Shown here piece by piece: positions 37,381 through 51,734 of a stretch of DNA of 64,000 nucleotides. The translations under genes and the position numbers were made by a program. The DNA is from Caprimulgus europaeus (lineage: Eukaryota > Chordata > Aves > Caprimulgiformes > Caprimulgidae). The notes under the pieces are model-generated. The model worked only from the letters and a program-made list of their open reading frames with translations. It ran no database searches and was not told the DNA's origin. Each line of letters opens with the position of its first letter. Within the stretch, counting starts at the first letter, position 1. The stretch spans positions 26,687,834 through 26,751,833 of the forward strand of contig OU015523.1 in assembly GCA_907165065.1 (NCBI GenBank), read 5' to 3'.

Positions 37381-40300
37381 CTGCTATTACTATCCTTAAA
37401 GTCATTGCCAAGCTGTTCTGTATGACTGTGTATTTTCCTTCTCCATGTTCCCAGCTCTGCCCTCCTCCCTTTTCTCCTCTCCCGAGCAGGTGAGCAAGTC
37501 AGCTGCAGTAGAAAATAGGTGACATTTCAGGACTGGGCTTGTTTGGTATACCTCTTAGCTTCAGACAGGACTCCTTAGTCAGGACATTTTGTTTCCTGTC
37601 TCTTTGATACCATTGATAGTACCTTTCTCCAATGAATCCCCTTGTGTGGGAGCAGGAAAGGGGATTCTCACATGGCTTTTCTTCTGAATGTTGCTCACAG
37701 CTTGGCGAGGAGGTCAAGCAAGGAGATAACCCTGTGATTAGCTCAGCTGTCACCTAGCACTATTTCTCACAGCTTCTCTGGGAACCCACTGCTCCCCAGC
37801 TGGGCAGCACGGCCCCCAAGTCCTTCTCATGACCCATTTTCAGCCACTAAAGGTGTTTTGGAATAAAACATACCAGGAAGATATGGTTTAAGCATAATGT
37901 CCTTCCCCTTCCTGAGTGTAGAGCATTTTTTAATTCCAGAACTGTGAAGTGCTAACAGCAATCACTGATGCTGAGGGGGAGGTAGGGAGAGGGGGAAGAA
38001 GTTGTTGCTCAGTGTCTCCAAAAATCTCACCTTGCGTCAGTAGCACACTGAAAATAATCCTGATTATTGATGCTCTTATGGAAAACAGAGGAGTGTTGAT
38101 GTCAGGCAAGTTGTTCAGCATTTTCTTTCTTGGAAGGCTATTATTACTGTGTCAGTGGATATGCACTTCTCTACGACTCGCCCCAGGTGTACCATAACCT
38201 GGCACTTATTTTTCTCCGAGATCTTTTACCTAATGTGGCAGAACATGAAAATCCAGTTCAACATACCTAGTGCAAGCAAAAAGAATCACATACATCCATA
38301 ATCAGCTTCACTGAAGAGCCACTTCTTTTCAACTGAGGTAGCTTTTACTCCTGTACCTTCTCTCTCAATCACTTACCACTAACAAGACACCATTGTCTAG
38401 AGAGCAAAAGGGACAATGACAGATGTGCAAAAAATAATAAACCTTGGCTAGGAGTGTAACAGCATTGTAGAAAACCTTTTTTGCCTAATATCCCAAATAA
38501 CTTTACACATTTGATTCTCTTGCTCCCCACACTTTAAATCTGATATGTAAAATCCATGACAATGTGATGATGTTCCCCTTGGACTAACATGTGGTGCAGA
38601 AATTTCAATTTCCCTGCTTTTAACTTCTGTTTGTTTTGTGAAGTGTCAATGCAGAAAATTTGCCTAACTTGGAACAGGGACACACAGTTCAAAAATAGGA
38701 TTTCTGATGATACCCAGTGGCTAAAGAGCATCAGAGGCAACAACTTCCTATGTTATCTGCCCCTGTACACCTTTAGAGACAGCTAAAACCTCATGAAGAG
38801 CTGGATACAAAGAACTGATCTAATATGTTGTTGAATCTTCATAAGAATCAATAGCAGACTGTGCTATGCTAAAGGAAGGGATGGAAAGCTATCCACTTGG
38901 TGGCTGGAAAAACAGAGTAGATAAAGTTCATAAGCAGATGTCATGGAATCATCCTGCACCAGGACAGATTCAACCTGAGGAAGCTGTAGGACATTTGGGG
39001 CCCCAGACTCTGGTATTTGGCATGCAGGTTCTCCCTGCGAGCTAGAAAGGGTCGTATTGGGAAGCTGACTTCTGAGTTCAGATACCTTACGCTCACTTAA
39101 GCCCACCACCCCTCTGCTGTGAAATGAGTAGGAACATGAAGTATTTTGTATAAAATCACTTTTTTCTTCACACAGGAAGAGACTTGATCAGTAATATGAA
39201 GGTCTGAGATGAATACATTTCTTCATTGTTCTAGAAAAAGTTCTGTACAAGATTTATGTGTTTGATAGAAAATTTAAATCCCAGTTCATCCCTTTCAGGC
39301 AGTTGCCTCAGTAGCACTCTTTAGCATCTCCTACAATTAGCATACAATTTACGGATGCCAGACTTTCTTTAAAGTGAAATGTTGCCTAAGCTGATTTGAT
39401 TAAAAATTTTACATGTCTGGACAAAACCTATAATTTGTGGCATTTCTGCTCCAATCCAGTTGAAGCATCACCATATTACATTTAATGTTCTTTACTAAAA
39501 GTTCCTCAGGCTTTTATTTTTGAAGGTTCCTAACATTCTTGCTGTGAAGGGCTGCCTACCCTGAATCATAAGACTTTCACAAGTGTGACATGATAGCTCA
39601 TTAAAGATAAAAACAACTGGCTGATGTTTGTCTTCTCTTATACCCCAGATGCCTCGATGACTGCAGCAGGATTTCAAACATGGCAATAAGAGCAAAACTT
39701 CAGTTTTACCTACTTGCCTGGAATCTATATCAAGAGATTAGCAGAGAAAATGCTCAGAAGAGACAAGAATTGTTTTCAATTCAATTAATAACGTTTAATC
39801 TTTTGATGCAATAAGATCATTGTGGTGATAGTGTATGTATTGTAGAAAGAGTCTGGCATTTTTGAGGCATAACAGCAAAATTGCATTTATTTGTAGTAAC
39901 CTAAGGGGAAGGAATGAAAGGGGGACTCAGACAAGCAAACCCACAAATTCAAAATATATGCTGTGTGCAGTGAGAACCAGACTGAAGAGGGAGTGTTGTT
40001 CAGCACAGCAGTTAATCTGCAACCCACAGAATGGGCACATGCATGCTTTAGAGCTAACACTGCAACATCAAGACCTTACACAAATACAAACTGTGTATAT
40101 TTCTTGCTTCTGGTTTTCTGCCTCTCTATTTCTTGACTTTCCTTTTTTATTCTTGTTAGAAAAAATCCAGGCTAGTATCCCAGAGGTTTTCTAACACACT
40201 TTTACATCTGCAATAGCTTACCTGGTTTTAGCACTAATGGATTTCTGTGGATGAACAAAATAACATCTTGAAAACCAGATTCTCACAGCTTGGCATGATT

Positions 40301-43300
40301 TCTGGAAAAAAAACCCAAAAAACAAACAGATGAATCAGTAACACAATAAATATCCTCAAGCAGGCCAAAAGAAGCTCTAGAGTTTAGTCTCTGCATGGCA
40401 ACAGCTATAACGTGACACATATTTTTTGCTGGAAGCCAGGAGCTGGCAGGTTTTCGGAGCATTCACAAACCCTTCGAAGCACAGCCCAGCACTGCTGGCA
40501 TCACAGCTGCGCCTGAGCTCTCTTTGGCCTTGGATGCAGCATCGACTCGTATCCAAACCTCACCTCTTCTCATGTGTTAAGCCCACCCAGATGCCAGGTA
40601 GTGCTCTATGTTAATAAGCCCTTCCCTATGCAGTTTCCACAGCGTGTTTTTGACGGTAGGTGAGACAATATAAACATACAAGCTGTTGTACAAAGAAAGC
40701 CCCTTGAGCCTGCAATAACACTGCAGAGCATGGAGCCCACTGCTATGAAGCGTGTGCTAGTCGCACTCTTACACTAGCCACATCTTATACATCTCCTTGA
40801 ACTCTGGAATGAGAAAGATGACAGAAGCAACTGCTGCTTGCAAACATTTTTCACTCACTGCCTACCCTCACCAGGGTCCCACTTTCCAGAGGCAGGAAGG
40901 AAGGAGCTGCTGTTTACAAATACAAAAACTCATCACCTGCAAAAATAAAAGGGCAGCAACCATTTGCTTTCTTGTACGTGGACACAAGGTGGTGAGGAAA
41001 TAGTCCAGCTCAGGAATCAGGCTTAGGTACTTTTACGAGAGCACAGCTGGGGTTGTTTTGAGTGCTGGCCTAGGGGAACAAACTCAGACTCATCCTCTAA
41101 ATACTCTTTATATGTGGGTGCAACTCACTCAAAGACACTTTCCAAAGTTCAAAGGGGACAAAGCTTTCTCCTTATAAACATTGCAATTGTCACTCACACT
41201 CTAGAAAAAGGCATTTAAAGCAGGTGTATATATAACTAGAAAGCCTTTAAAAAACTCAAGGAAGGATCAAAATATCATATAAAGGGGGATTTCAATGTTT
41301 TCTCCTTTAGCCACTTTTTTCCAAATCTGATTAGGAATCCATACATTCTTTTTGTTTCTAGGTTTAAACTTTCTCCTTTATTGCAAATTCTCCTTGTTTG
41401 TTGGCTTTCCACTGCTGCATCCATTAGTAACATGGGCCAGAGGTAGACAATATTCTCACAGACCAAGTTTTCACATGGCAGATCCCTCCCGAATCCTGTA
41501 GGAGATCCACTCATGGACTAACAGCAACGTCAGTCTACTTATAATGTCAAAACTCTTCAAGATCAAGACAAAGTGCTCCATCTGCAATGTTATACACAGA
41601 TAAGTATGTTATTAAATTAGTTGGAGTGCTGCACAACAAACCTTTCAAATTTACCATGAAATACCTACATGAAGAAATGAAACAAGCTCTAGCTAAAACA
41701 GATGAGTGGAGGCAAGAAAAAGGAAGAGCTTTCTTGACATTTCAGTATTATTCATAGTGTTTAACCAGACATATAAGAAATTTTCTGTAATGTATTTTAG
41801 GCAAAGGGTTCATCATATTCAAAGCAAAATTGTTTGCTCACCAAAAGGCATAAAAAAAAAGAAAAAGAAAAAAGGTAAGATGTAGTTTGAGGCTAGTGGA
41901 ACAACTGAAAACAAAGACAGACAAGGAGAAGAAGGCATCCAGGGAGGCTGAAGTGTGCTGGGTTGTTAGTTTTTTCACTTGAAACACAGCAGGAAATCAT
42001 TGGCTTCCAGGGAACTCCCCTCCTGGGGATTGCTTACAAGCCCTGTCTCCTGGGGAGATGCAGCTCCTTGGATTTCCATTCTTAAATGTCTCTTTCTGAT
42101 AAAACTGAAGGTATATACCCAAACTGCCATTCACCTCACTTGTGCTTCAATACACAGCTGTTGCCCCCACATTCCACATCTGTGTTGACTGCTCGATGTT
42201 GAGAGCTTCCCATCTCCACAATTCCCAGATCTGGCTGCTCTCTGTGTGCCAAGGTGGAAAGGACATTCGGCCTGAGGCAAGAGTCTCTGCTCAAATTTGT
42301 CTTTGTTTCCTCTTGGTGTGAGTCAGCCCCATGCTATTACAGAGCACCTTAGCAATGCAGAATGCATCTGCACATTTGGTGATGGGTTTTATATTTGTTT
42401 GCAGCCTTCCCAACTGTGTCTTTTAGACCACCTTCTTATCCCAGATTTGTGCTAAAAGCTTATGCAAGCAAACTCACATTTGAATTTGGTCTATTAAAAT
42501 GTAAACCATCAGATGGCACACGTTCAGCTGGCAAAATGCACTCTTACTTTCATGAAAGTATAGAACAAAAATACTTTTCAGAGGTGCAGCAATCATCCTG
42601 AAACATTATCAGTGCTACGACACTGCACCTCCTCTGATGAGTTAAATTTGTCCTCATTGGGAAAAATATTCCATTTTCTCCAACATTTCTTTGTTCAGCT
42701 CTGTGACCTGTTCTGCTGGACTGCAAGATTGGGATGCACACATGGAATGCGAGAAAAACCGGGTGCAATTTTTTCAAGGACAATATTTTTCAATCCAAGC
42801 AGGGTTTGGCTTTTAACAACAACATATGCTGCAGCAAATGTTCTTTTCTGTCAATGTAATTCATTATCAGATGAAATTTCCAAATGAAATATTTAAACAA
42901 TGACAGAAATTCTAAATATTTAATTTAGAAGTCTCACCAGTGAAAGTAAGTTAAAAAATAAGTTGTTAAATAAAAAGCCATCATTTTTCTCTATGTGATC
43001 TATTTAAAAAGCCAAAACCTTTCTCTCTGCACACTGAGAGAAGTCTTATTGAATTGGATTTTATACGAAAATTCCCATGAAATACAAAAAACCAAATTTT
43101 TTTATGGGGAGTAATTTTGAAAAAAATATTTCTCCATCTATTTTCCAAATATACGTATATTTTTTTACAAGGTAAGCAATTTGCCATACACAGTGCTTGC
43201 CCCCCTTCACACATACACACACACACACATACATTTTTTCCTTCAGAAAGAGCTGCTGGCTCTTGGTTATGTCTGCTAGAGGAGAAGGAAAGCAGTAACA

Positions 43301-43633
43301 CAGTGCCACAGCCATGTCCCTGCCCAGCACAGCAGACCTGACTGAGAAAGCAATTGCCTTAGGTCTGAAACTGTGGACCATTTATCTAATTCTGAGCTTC
43401 CAGCAGCTGTATGCATCACCTGGGCTATAAGCAGAAGGAAAATCAAAATAAGAATAATCTATGCCCTGCCCCTAGCACAGGACAGTCCTAGACTGAGCCT
43501 CTGTTTGGTTTCAGCCACTCAGAGCCATCTGCAGTCATAGAGTACTCTTTCTTCAGTATTGAGGGAGTAAGAAATCAGGAAAGGTAAAAGATCAGCATGG
43601 ATGAGTTGAGACCTGCTGGTCAAACTAAAGGAC
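37381..43633. other. Noncoding interval, no gene seen
   Basis: Many short open frames (to 119 codons) with no recognisable domain. Contains a 27-base alternating CA/TA run at 43208-43234. No repeat family identified apart from simple sequence. Confidence 0.45.
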
Positions 43634-44140
43634 CCCACCTGGAGTGCTGCATCCAGCTCTGGAGTCCTCAACGCAGGAAAGACATTGACCAGTTAGAACG
43701 ATTCCAGAGGAGGCCACGAGGATGATCCAAGGGCTGGAGCACCTCTCCTATGAGGACAGGCTGAGAGAGTTGGGGCTGTTCAGCCTGGAAAAGAGAAGGC
43801 ACTGGGGAGATCTTATTGCAGCCTTTCAATAATTAAAGGGGGCCTATAAGAAAGATGGGGACAAGTATTTTAGCGGGGCCTGTAGAGATAGGACAAGGGG
43901 AAATGGTTTTAAACGAAAAGAGGGCAGATTTAGAGTAGATAGAAGGAAGACATTTTTAACCATGAGGATAGTGAAACATTGGCACAGGTTGCCACAGGCT
44001 TCCACCCCTGGAAACATCTAGGATCAGGCTGGACAAGGCTCTGAGCAACCTGATCTAGTTGAAGATGTCCCTGCTCATGGCAGAGGGGTTGAACTAGATG
44101 ACCTTTAAAGGTCTCTTCCAACCCAAACGATTCTATTACT
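43634..44140 (+). mobile_element. CR1 LINE, 5'-truncated, plus strand
   Basis: Begins in ORF2 (CACCTGGAGTGCTGCATCCA), passes through blocks for ERFQRR, the [15 protein letters not shown]-type motif and GQGEMVLN-like remnants, and ends with GGTTGAACTAGATGACCTTT, AAAGGTCTCTTCCAACCC and GATTCTATTACTATTCT. Several indels break the frame. Confidence 0.9.
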
Positions 44141-45664
44141 ATTCTGAATATTTTCAATTAAGTATAAAGACAAAAGGAGGAAAAATTCTATTAAAAATAA
44201 ATGCTTTTAATATATGGCCAGTTTATCTCTGCAGTAACCCAAGTGAGAATAAGTAATAGAGTTTCAATTAGAATATCAAATACTGTGTTACTGATCAGTT
44301 ATTACAAAATTTCTCCAATACCAAATGCCATATGGAATCCTGCATCCCTCTTGAAGACATATGCAAAACTCCCATTGCCACATTTTAATGCAAGCAGTCT
44401 CTATTTCCAAAGAAAGTAAAACAAGAGGCCTCTCAAGTTCTGACAGACTGGATAATTTTTTGTCCTTGCACAACTTGCCTGGCTACTATGGACCTCCATG
44501 GAAACAAGCATGACAGTGACATGTGAGGACATCTCATGCCAGCATTGTCACCCAGGAGCACACACGGAGCAGAGAGGCATTGCATCCTCTCCAGCCCTCT
44601 GGATTCCTCCACTTGAATGCCCAAGGGCTGTGGGGTTGTGCAGAAGCACAATGCCAGAGAAAGCAAGAGCTTCCTCCAACGTAGATGGTGAACCATAGTA
44701 AGAGCCATCCAATTGGACACTTCCTGTGTCTATGCCTCAAGATGAAGAGAAAAGCCACCATGACATATGCATCAAGTGCTTTGCCACCAGATCCCTGTTG
44801 GAGTGGAGCACCACAGATAGATGGTGGCAGCAAGATGCAGCTGCAGCTTTGTAGGTGCCTATGGAAGATATTACAGCCTCTGAATGATGGTACTCTGGTG
44901 TTCACACTAATACAGAGAACAAAGGGCTGAACACATCTCATCAATATAGTTTTGATAGAGTAGACATATCAACCAATGTCCCAGAAGATTAAGGTGAAGG
45001 ATTTCTGAATCCACCAATTGCTGTCCTAGGACCATCTCTGCTCTCATTCCTGCCTGGATTCACTACCTCTCTGCCAACTGCTCTTTCTCTCCCCTCCCAG
45101 ACAGGGATACAAGGAGGAGGCCTTAGATTATCACCCAAGGTCTGGTGTTAGGATATAACTCCACTACAGACCATACCAGTGCAGAGCCAATGGAGCTCCA
45201 AGATAGGTTGAGTGTCCCAGCATCTCCAGGTGAGTTGATTTCTGTTGTGACTCGGCTGTGTCCGCTGCTGAGCACACAAAATTATCTCTGTGTGGTCTGT
45301 CAATCTGTAGGCTATGCACGTGCTTCGGGACATGTGCCCCTTCTTATCTACTGACAGATAAATGGAAAAGCCCCTACAGTATTGCAGGATTTAATTAATA
45401 TGATATTTCTCATACCCAACTCTTAAGTCCACCCTTGGAAACATGTAGGGCAAGGGGGCTGTGTAAGGCTGCAGTCAATAATAGGCCACCTCTTCTAATC
45501 AAAATCAAACCAGAAAAATATAGTTTATAGGCATAAATGGTCTCCTAAATGTGCACTTCAGCAATATTTAAGTGATAGCAATCTGTCCAGCTGCTCCACA
45601 CAGTTCTCATCTCAGTAGTATCTGAGCATCTTCCAGTTTGTGGCTATAATATCAGGTACCCCTC
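44141..45664. other. Noncoding interval, no gene seen
   Basis: Overlapping short open frames on both strands around 44.4-44.95 kb (the largest 136 codons, minus) have no recognisable motif. Confidence 0.45.
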
Positions 45665-45830
45665 AATTAAGCATGACAATACCTAGCACTTGTCAACAGC
45701 CCTTGTCAGCTGGTGAGCACATTACAATTATTAATTAGGCTTTGCGATACTCATCAGATGTAGGCTGCTACGTACAGCATGGTTATCTCTGCTCAGTGAC
45801 AAAAAGCAGCTAACGCAGCTACAGCTGTAC
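45665..45830 (+). mobile_element. MIR/core-SINE-like ancient fragment
   Basis: CATGACAATACCTAGCACTT, then AGCCCTTGTCAGCTG, then ACAATTATTAATTAGGCTTT and GCGATACTCATCAGATGTAG follow the order of the ancient amniote element in which ...CCTAGCACTT...TTCATCTG...ATTAACTAAGCCTCACAATA...GTAGG precedes an ATTATCCCC block. Judged by eye; strongly diverged. Confidence 0.45.
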
Positions 45831-48800
45831 AGCCGTCACAAAATAATGTATGTGGTTCACGCCTCAACGTTTCAGTGTCTGTTACATCGTGGTTATCATC
45901 CTTTTCAAGGACTGACAAGTCTCTTTTCTTCTAAGCTTTCCTGATATACATACCTGCACCGTCAGCATTTCCAGCTCATTTTCCCTTCCTGTTAAATCAT
46001 CAGCAATTTAGAAGCCATCAGGATATAAAAATTACTTACTGGCTGCCTGGTCTCTGAACACATTCATGAAACAGACTTTCAAGCCCATACATGGTGGTAG
46101 GGAACAGGGCTGTGCTCTCTTAAAAGTTTCTGCTAATTTGAAATGCTACATGTTGGCTGTAAATCAGAGTTAGTGGCCACTGAGCACCCTCTTTATGGAC
46201 CTGGGCATGGGGAGTGCACATGAAGAGTAGGAGGGCATATGTCTGGAGACAAGAGCTAACATTTCTTCAGAAAACTAATGGGCCAAAAAGTCTGCACACA
46301 AGTCAGCCTGCAAATGTGCAGTGTAACCCACTGGGACATGCACTTCAGTAACAGTCAAGTTGTTTTTGAATAAGGCATCCAACACAGCAAGCGTCGAGCA
46401 ACCTGAAACATTCAGGGCAAGATCAGAGGCATCACTTGATTCCTGCCTTCCTGCACAAAAGTGTAGGTGGAATCCATTGTGAGTTGGATTTTTTTGTTTC
46501 CATTTCTTCGGTTTTGGGAGCAAAAGAGAAAAGAAGTCTTGAGAACCATGTCTCCAGATCTGGAATATCTCCTCTATTCTGACTGTTGTAAGGCACCCAG
46601 CAGCTTCAGGTTGTACCTTGGACCATTTAGAGAAGTCAGCCTTGAAAAGAGATAAGTCTGAGGCAGAATAGCATTCCCTTGCCATTCCAAAGATAGGAGC
46701 CTGAAGAGCACGCATGCAGCAGCGATTTAAGCTAAGCTTTTGCCTTTTCTCTACAAGAGCCTGGCAGGGTTCATGCAGTCATGTCTGTTCCTGGAGTCCC
46801 GCTGCAGCCTGAGCTTCCCATACTGAGAGAGAAGGGGTTCACTTGAGCTTGTGAGGACAGAGCTGAAACTTTCCTGCCAAGGAAGGGGTAGGGTGAGGCG
46901 AAGGGTAGAGCCATGAGAAAAGCCCTGGAGAGCAAGCACACCTGCTCCTGCTGCCTCCAGGCATGGGCAAGGAGCCCAGCATCTCCCTCCAGCTATGGGA
47001 CCTGGCACTGCTGAAGTCACCACAGGGCGTTTGGCCATTCCCACCACCCCACTGATGGCCATCACCAGCTCTGCCAAGAACTGTTCTCCAGACAAAATAT
47101 CTAGTGCTCTTTCTGTGGGTGTCCAGGCAGCAAAAACCATTCCCAGCACTCCCCTCCGGGCTTCTCCACCGATGTCCTTATCCTACAGCAGGAGCTGCTC
47201 TGTGCCAGGGTTCATGGCACGCAGATGTGCTCAAGGGCAACCAGCTCAGGGCTGGGCTAGCTTGGCTGAACTGACAGGGCTTGGGACCTTGCAGGGGTTA
47301 AGGGCCTGATTAAACAAGTGCAACTGGCCATCATAACGAACTGCTTTGCCAGCACAAATAAGTAACCTGATTAAAAAAACCTGGTAACTCAGTTACTTTG
47401 GGAAAGATTGGCTTAAAACATAAGCAAATACTTTGAGGATCCACTCTACACCCTCTGAACTACCTTGTATGCTGATGCCTGATAGTTTAAACAAAATATT
47501 TATATCAGGTTTTTTGAATTTATTCTATTTGCTTGGATCTAAAACCTCTAATAACTGCACCCACTTGTACTACATATACACAACCATTTAATATAAAATA
47601 AATCTTCTATCAGGGCTCTCGCTGGGCTCTTGGAAGATGTTATACTGCAGCTGTAAAAATTACTATTAGCTTTAAAGTTGGTCCATTGGGATAATGGCTT
47701 ACAAATAACAACTACTATGCCTTGGAATATTACATCACAAGTATTACAGCTATTTATTATCACATAACATTGATAAGGTCACTTCTTCTGGCAACAGTAA
47801 ACAAATTCCATTCAAATTATTAAAAAAAAAAAAAGTACTACCTCTAAAATCACTTTCCTGAGCAGTTAAATAATATTACCTAGCTTTTGACCAAAAACCA
47901 TAAACAAAATCAATAGTCCTGGCTTCCACCCAGAAATTCAAGATGGTAATGACTGAAAAACATACTAAAAAAGCTGCTTGGTCCCAGTGGCACGGAAGGC
48001 AAATTTTCATCTATCTTGGTTTTGAATTTCTACAATAAATTCGTGATACACGTGTTATCAAACCAGAATTTGCCTTCTACAAGCAGGAGTGTTCTTGTGA
48101 AAAACAAGGCAGGTCAGAATTGTTTGCCATGGTGCCTCCTGCAGCACTTCTTTACTGAGTGACAGACACTATGTTAGCTATCAGGAGACTAAACAAACAA
48201 ATGGGATACAGATGGATGAAGGGGAATGAAAAATATGGGGAAGAAGTCAGTGTGATGACAAGCACACCTCTTTAGCTCTAATCCCCTCTCTTCCCTCCTC
48301 TACAGTGTCTCAAATAATCCTTATCTAAATATTTTGTTCTGAAACTATGTTGTCTCTTATCTTTTTACATCGTGGTTTTGTATTTGATCTTAATCTTCTT
48401 CTATTTAGCTTGTACCAGCCTCTGGCCTTTTCACATTTAAGGATTTTCTTTCTGCAGAAATTTCCTATTAGAAGCAGAAAAAAATATAAATATTTTTGAG
48501 GGTAAATAAGCATATAGGATCTAATGTAACATGTGAGGGGGAAAAGACATGGACATTTTAGCATGAATTAATTTTCCTAGAAGTTAAAGACAAGTCACAT
48601 AATTTTTTTCTTATGATAGTATTTTCCATAGGCTGAAGGCATGCTGAAGGCAATGTAGTGAAATTACACCAATTTAAAATGTTGCAGTGTATCAGATATC
48701 CAGCCTGCTGTCTCAGGAACATGCCTCTAGCCCCCATAAACAGCTCTGGAGTTCTTTGGAGGAAACATTTACTTTATAATTTCACCACAAACTAGAAAGT

Positions 48801-51734
48801 CAGTATCAGCTATAGTATTGCTAAATTATTCCACTCCCACAAAAGCAGCTGTGAAAGAACATTATCATTACAGACCTCAAACATGCTTTTTTGTTGTTGT
48901 TGTTGTTACAGAGTCTCATTTAAGGTTGTCAATGAATATTAATTCTTATCTCAAAATACCACCAAATGTGCATTCAGTCATAAATTCCTCATAAGACAAT
49001 CAAGGATTCCTATTTACTATTGCTACGTGGGCTTCTTCTGGTGGATGAGAAAAGGGTGAACTCCTTTTCAAAGCTGAAGTCTGAACATTGGTGGTAATTC
49101 ATTGCTGTGCCTTTCGGAGCAGAAGTAGAATCCTGGTTCTTCCCCTCTCTGCTGTAAGGCCATTGTCAAGAGAGCCTGTATATTAAACCAGCTGTCCTTT
49201 TCCTCATATATTTCAGAGCAGGGAGGAGGATAAATAAATAGAAGCATAAAAACCCCCTTTTCTTTAGCAATTATGTATTTACTCTTACTTTATTATGCTA
49301 CACAAAAAAGCTGGACTTGGAATATAGCTCCACTGCCACAAAGCTGTAACTATAGAGCACATGTGTTGACCCTGGCTGCTACACATAACAACCAAAATGC
49401 AAGCATGGACCTTAGTATGGGATGTGTAGGCTCCGCAGGGACCTCAGATTCAGTTTGGGAGCTCATGCTGTAGCTCAAACCACTGAGTTCCTGTCATTAC
49501 TTTTGCTAGCTAAGTAAAAAATCAGGATGTGTTCTAGTGCTTTAATCACATTTTTACTCTAGTAAAGTTGGCAATTATTGTACAGAATTATCTGAAAAAG
49601 CTGTGCAAAATATTTACCATGAGTGGTAAGTCCTTGGACTTATGTTTCCAGGAACTCGGCCTCAGGTTTACTGGCTTCATAATTACAATAGAAACCTCCT
49701 CCCATTTAGCCACCCTCACACCATACTGCCTGAAATTTTCTAAACCAAGAGAGCAAATGAAGACACCGGGGTCAGCCATAGCTGAGAGATAAAAATATCT
49801 GCTGAAATAACTTCAGCCTGGATATCTATTAATTTTCCTCTTGTTAAACACCCAAACAAACCTACACAGGATGTTTGCTTCCAGCCAAGGCAGACTAGAG
49901 GGTTTAATTAGTTGAAAGCTCCACAAATAGAGCCCTGCTGAGTTAGCAGTGCTGTAGTTATAACCCAAGTTTTAAAGGAGACAGAAATGGTCATAGGAAA
50001 TGTGAAATGGTAAACACCTGAGTTCAGTTCATAATATCACCTAATGTGGTTTTTTTAAGCACGATGAAAACTACCATTGTTGTCCTAGGATCTTTGAACT
50101 GCTGAAGTGTTGCACTCCTGGAGAGAAGCACAAATATGCAGCTAAGGTAGAAGTAAGCATCAAACATATTCAAGGTGAGATGGAGTGTCACATTCCTTAG
50201 ACTTTTGTGGTTGCTTTTTAAAAAATAAGAAATATTTTGGCAAACTCAGTTAACAGTTGCCTTTGTTTTCCTTTCTTGTATGAAAAATGAATATAAAAGT
50301 CTCAGAAATACTGATGTTGCATGAATAGGCTGTTTTAACAAGCAGACCTTCATCTTGTCAAATGTGGCTAGTAGGACTTAACATCTCTTCTTTATATTTA
50401 ATAACATGGTTATTTTTAACCAGTCTGTTCTTACAACACACAGTCACATACTGGTTCAGGGCAGGAGCACAATCCTGATCCCTCATGAATATGATGAAAT
50501 CTTACACCATCATCTGGTACGGGAAAGACAAAATGAGTCCACCTCACAGTGTAGCTCTTCCTGAAGCCAAACCTTGCAGATAAGCCTGCCTCCAGGAATC
50601 ATTCCCTTTGCTCACTGGTGGCCTTGCTCTCTTCTCCCTGCGAAATGGCCTCCAATTTCCCTGTGTCACTCTCTGCAGTCCCGGGTGCTTTGTTGCCCTG
50701 TCACTTCCAACAGTGCATTGATCTGAAGCCACAAGTGTAAAAGCTGTCGCTTTGGGAAAGCTCAGTGGAAGGCCATCCCTTCCCAGAAAATAAGACTCCC
50801 AAAGCCTGTCTCAAAAGAGACGTGCTGCTTTGTTTGTTTGTTTTGGTTTCTTCTGGCTTGGTTCCTCAGGGAACCGGCTTACAGGCTCTTAGCTCTTGGG
50901 AATCCAGCTGACTCCTGATTACAACACCAGCTGTTCTCCTAATTTCCCAATGCACTATTTATCCTCCCTCTGCTGCTTTGGACAGCATCACCCACTCTCC
51001 AGTTTGTTTTGCACAGAGGTTCAGGACATGGAAGGCGAAATTCCCATCTGGGCCCTGAAAGAACTGTTCTGGGAACTCCTGCCCCCAGAACCCACAATGT
51101 CACCTCTTACTGCCATTGTCACCCTATTATTTTCTGTGCTTACTATATTCTCTCTTTTTTAATTATCATTTGTTATGCTTTTTCTTTCAAATAGCCTTGC
51201 CTTGAGAAAAACATTTTCAGCTCAGCCAAAAGCTGGAAAAGACCAATTACAAAGCTAAGGTAAGAACCCAGGAGTGCCTAGAATTCAGCCCTGGGATATA
51301 ACCTGACTAAATGATCTCTAAATGAAAGGTAGCTCAAGAATTTGAGGCTAATTCCCTTCTGTGTATGTCACAAAGTTTAATGCAGGCTCTCATGGAAGGT
51401 TGATGCATGACTACAGCACTGCATCATGTCAGCTATTGCTAGATTTGCTTCAGGGAAGTCACTGAATTAGTATTACTGTAGGATTAGCATAACATAAAGG
51501 AAAACTAGGTACATGGTCGCTGATGTTCTGGTCAGTACTGTGATTTTTTTTTATAAAGTCCATTTTCATTAATTGATGCTGGCAACAAACTATCCATTAC
51601 TTCAGGATTTGTCTTCCAGTGCTTTGCATTTTAAGCACTCGCAGCTATCTGTGCTAACTACATACATGTCATTTCTGTCCTGCCATCATTTCACACCCAC
51701 TTTGCATAAAAGTCAGCAGCTAGACAGAGGGATG
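45831..51734. other. Noncoding interval with two unexplained minus-strand frames
   Basis: Two neighbouring minus-strand open frames (46751-47149, 132 codons, and 46275-46715, 146 codons) lie in a GC-rich patch; neither resembles a family I know and they are in different frames. A (GTT)5 run lies near 48893-48906. The rest is AT-rich with nothing recognised. Confidence 0.4.

Noticed and set aside
36884-37425. Long open frames on both strands through the pentanucleotide array (165 and 175 codons)
   Set aside because: They translate the 5-base repeat into period-5-residue low-complexity sequence. Stops are absent only because the repeat units contain none.
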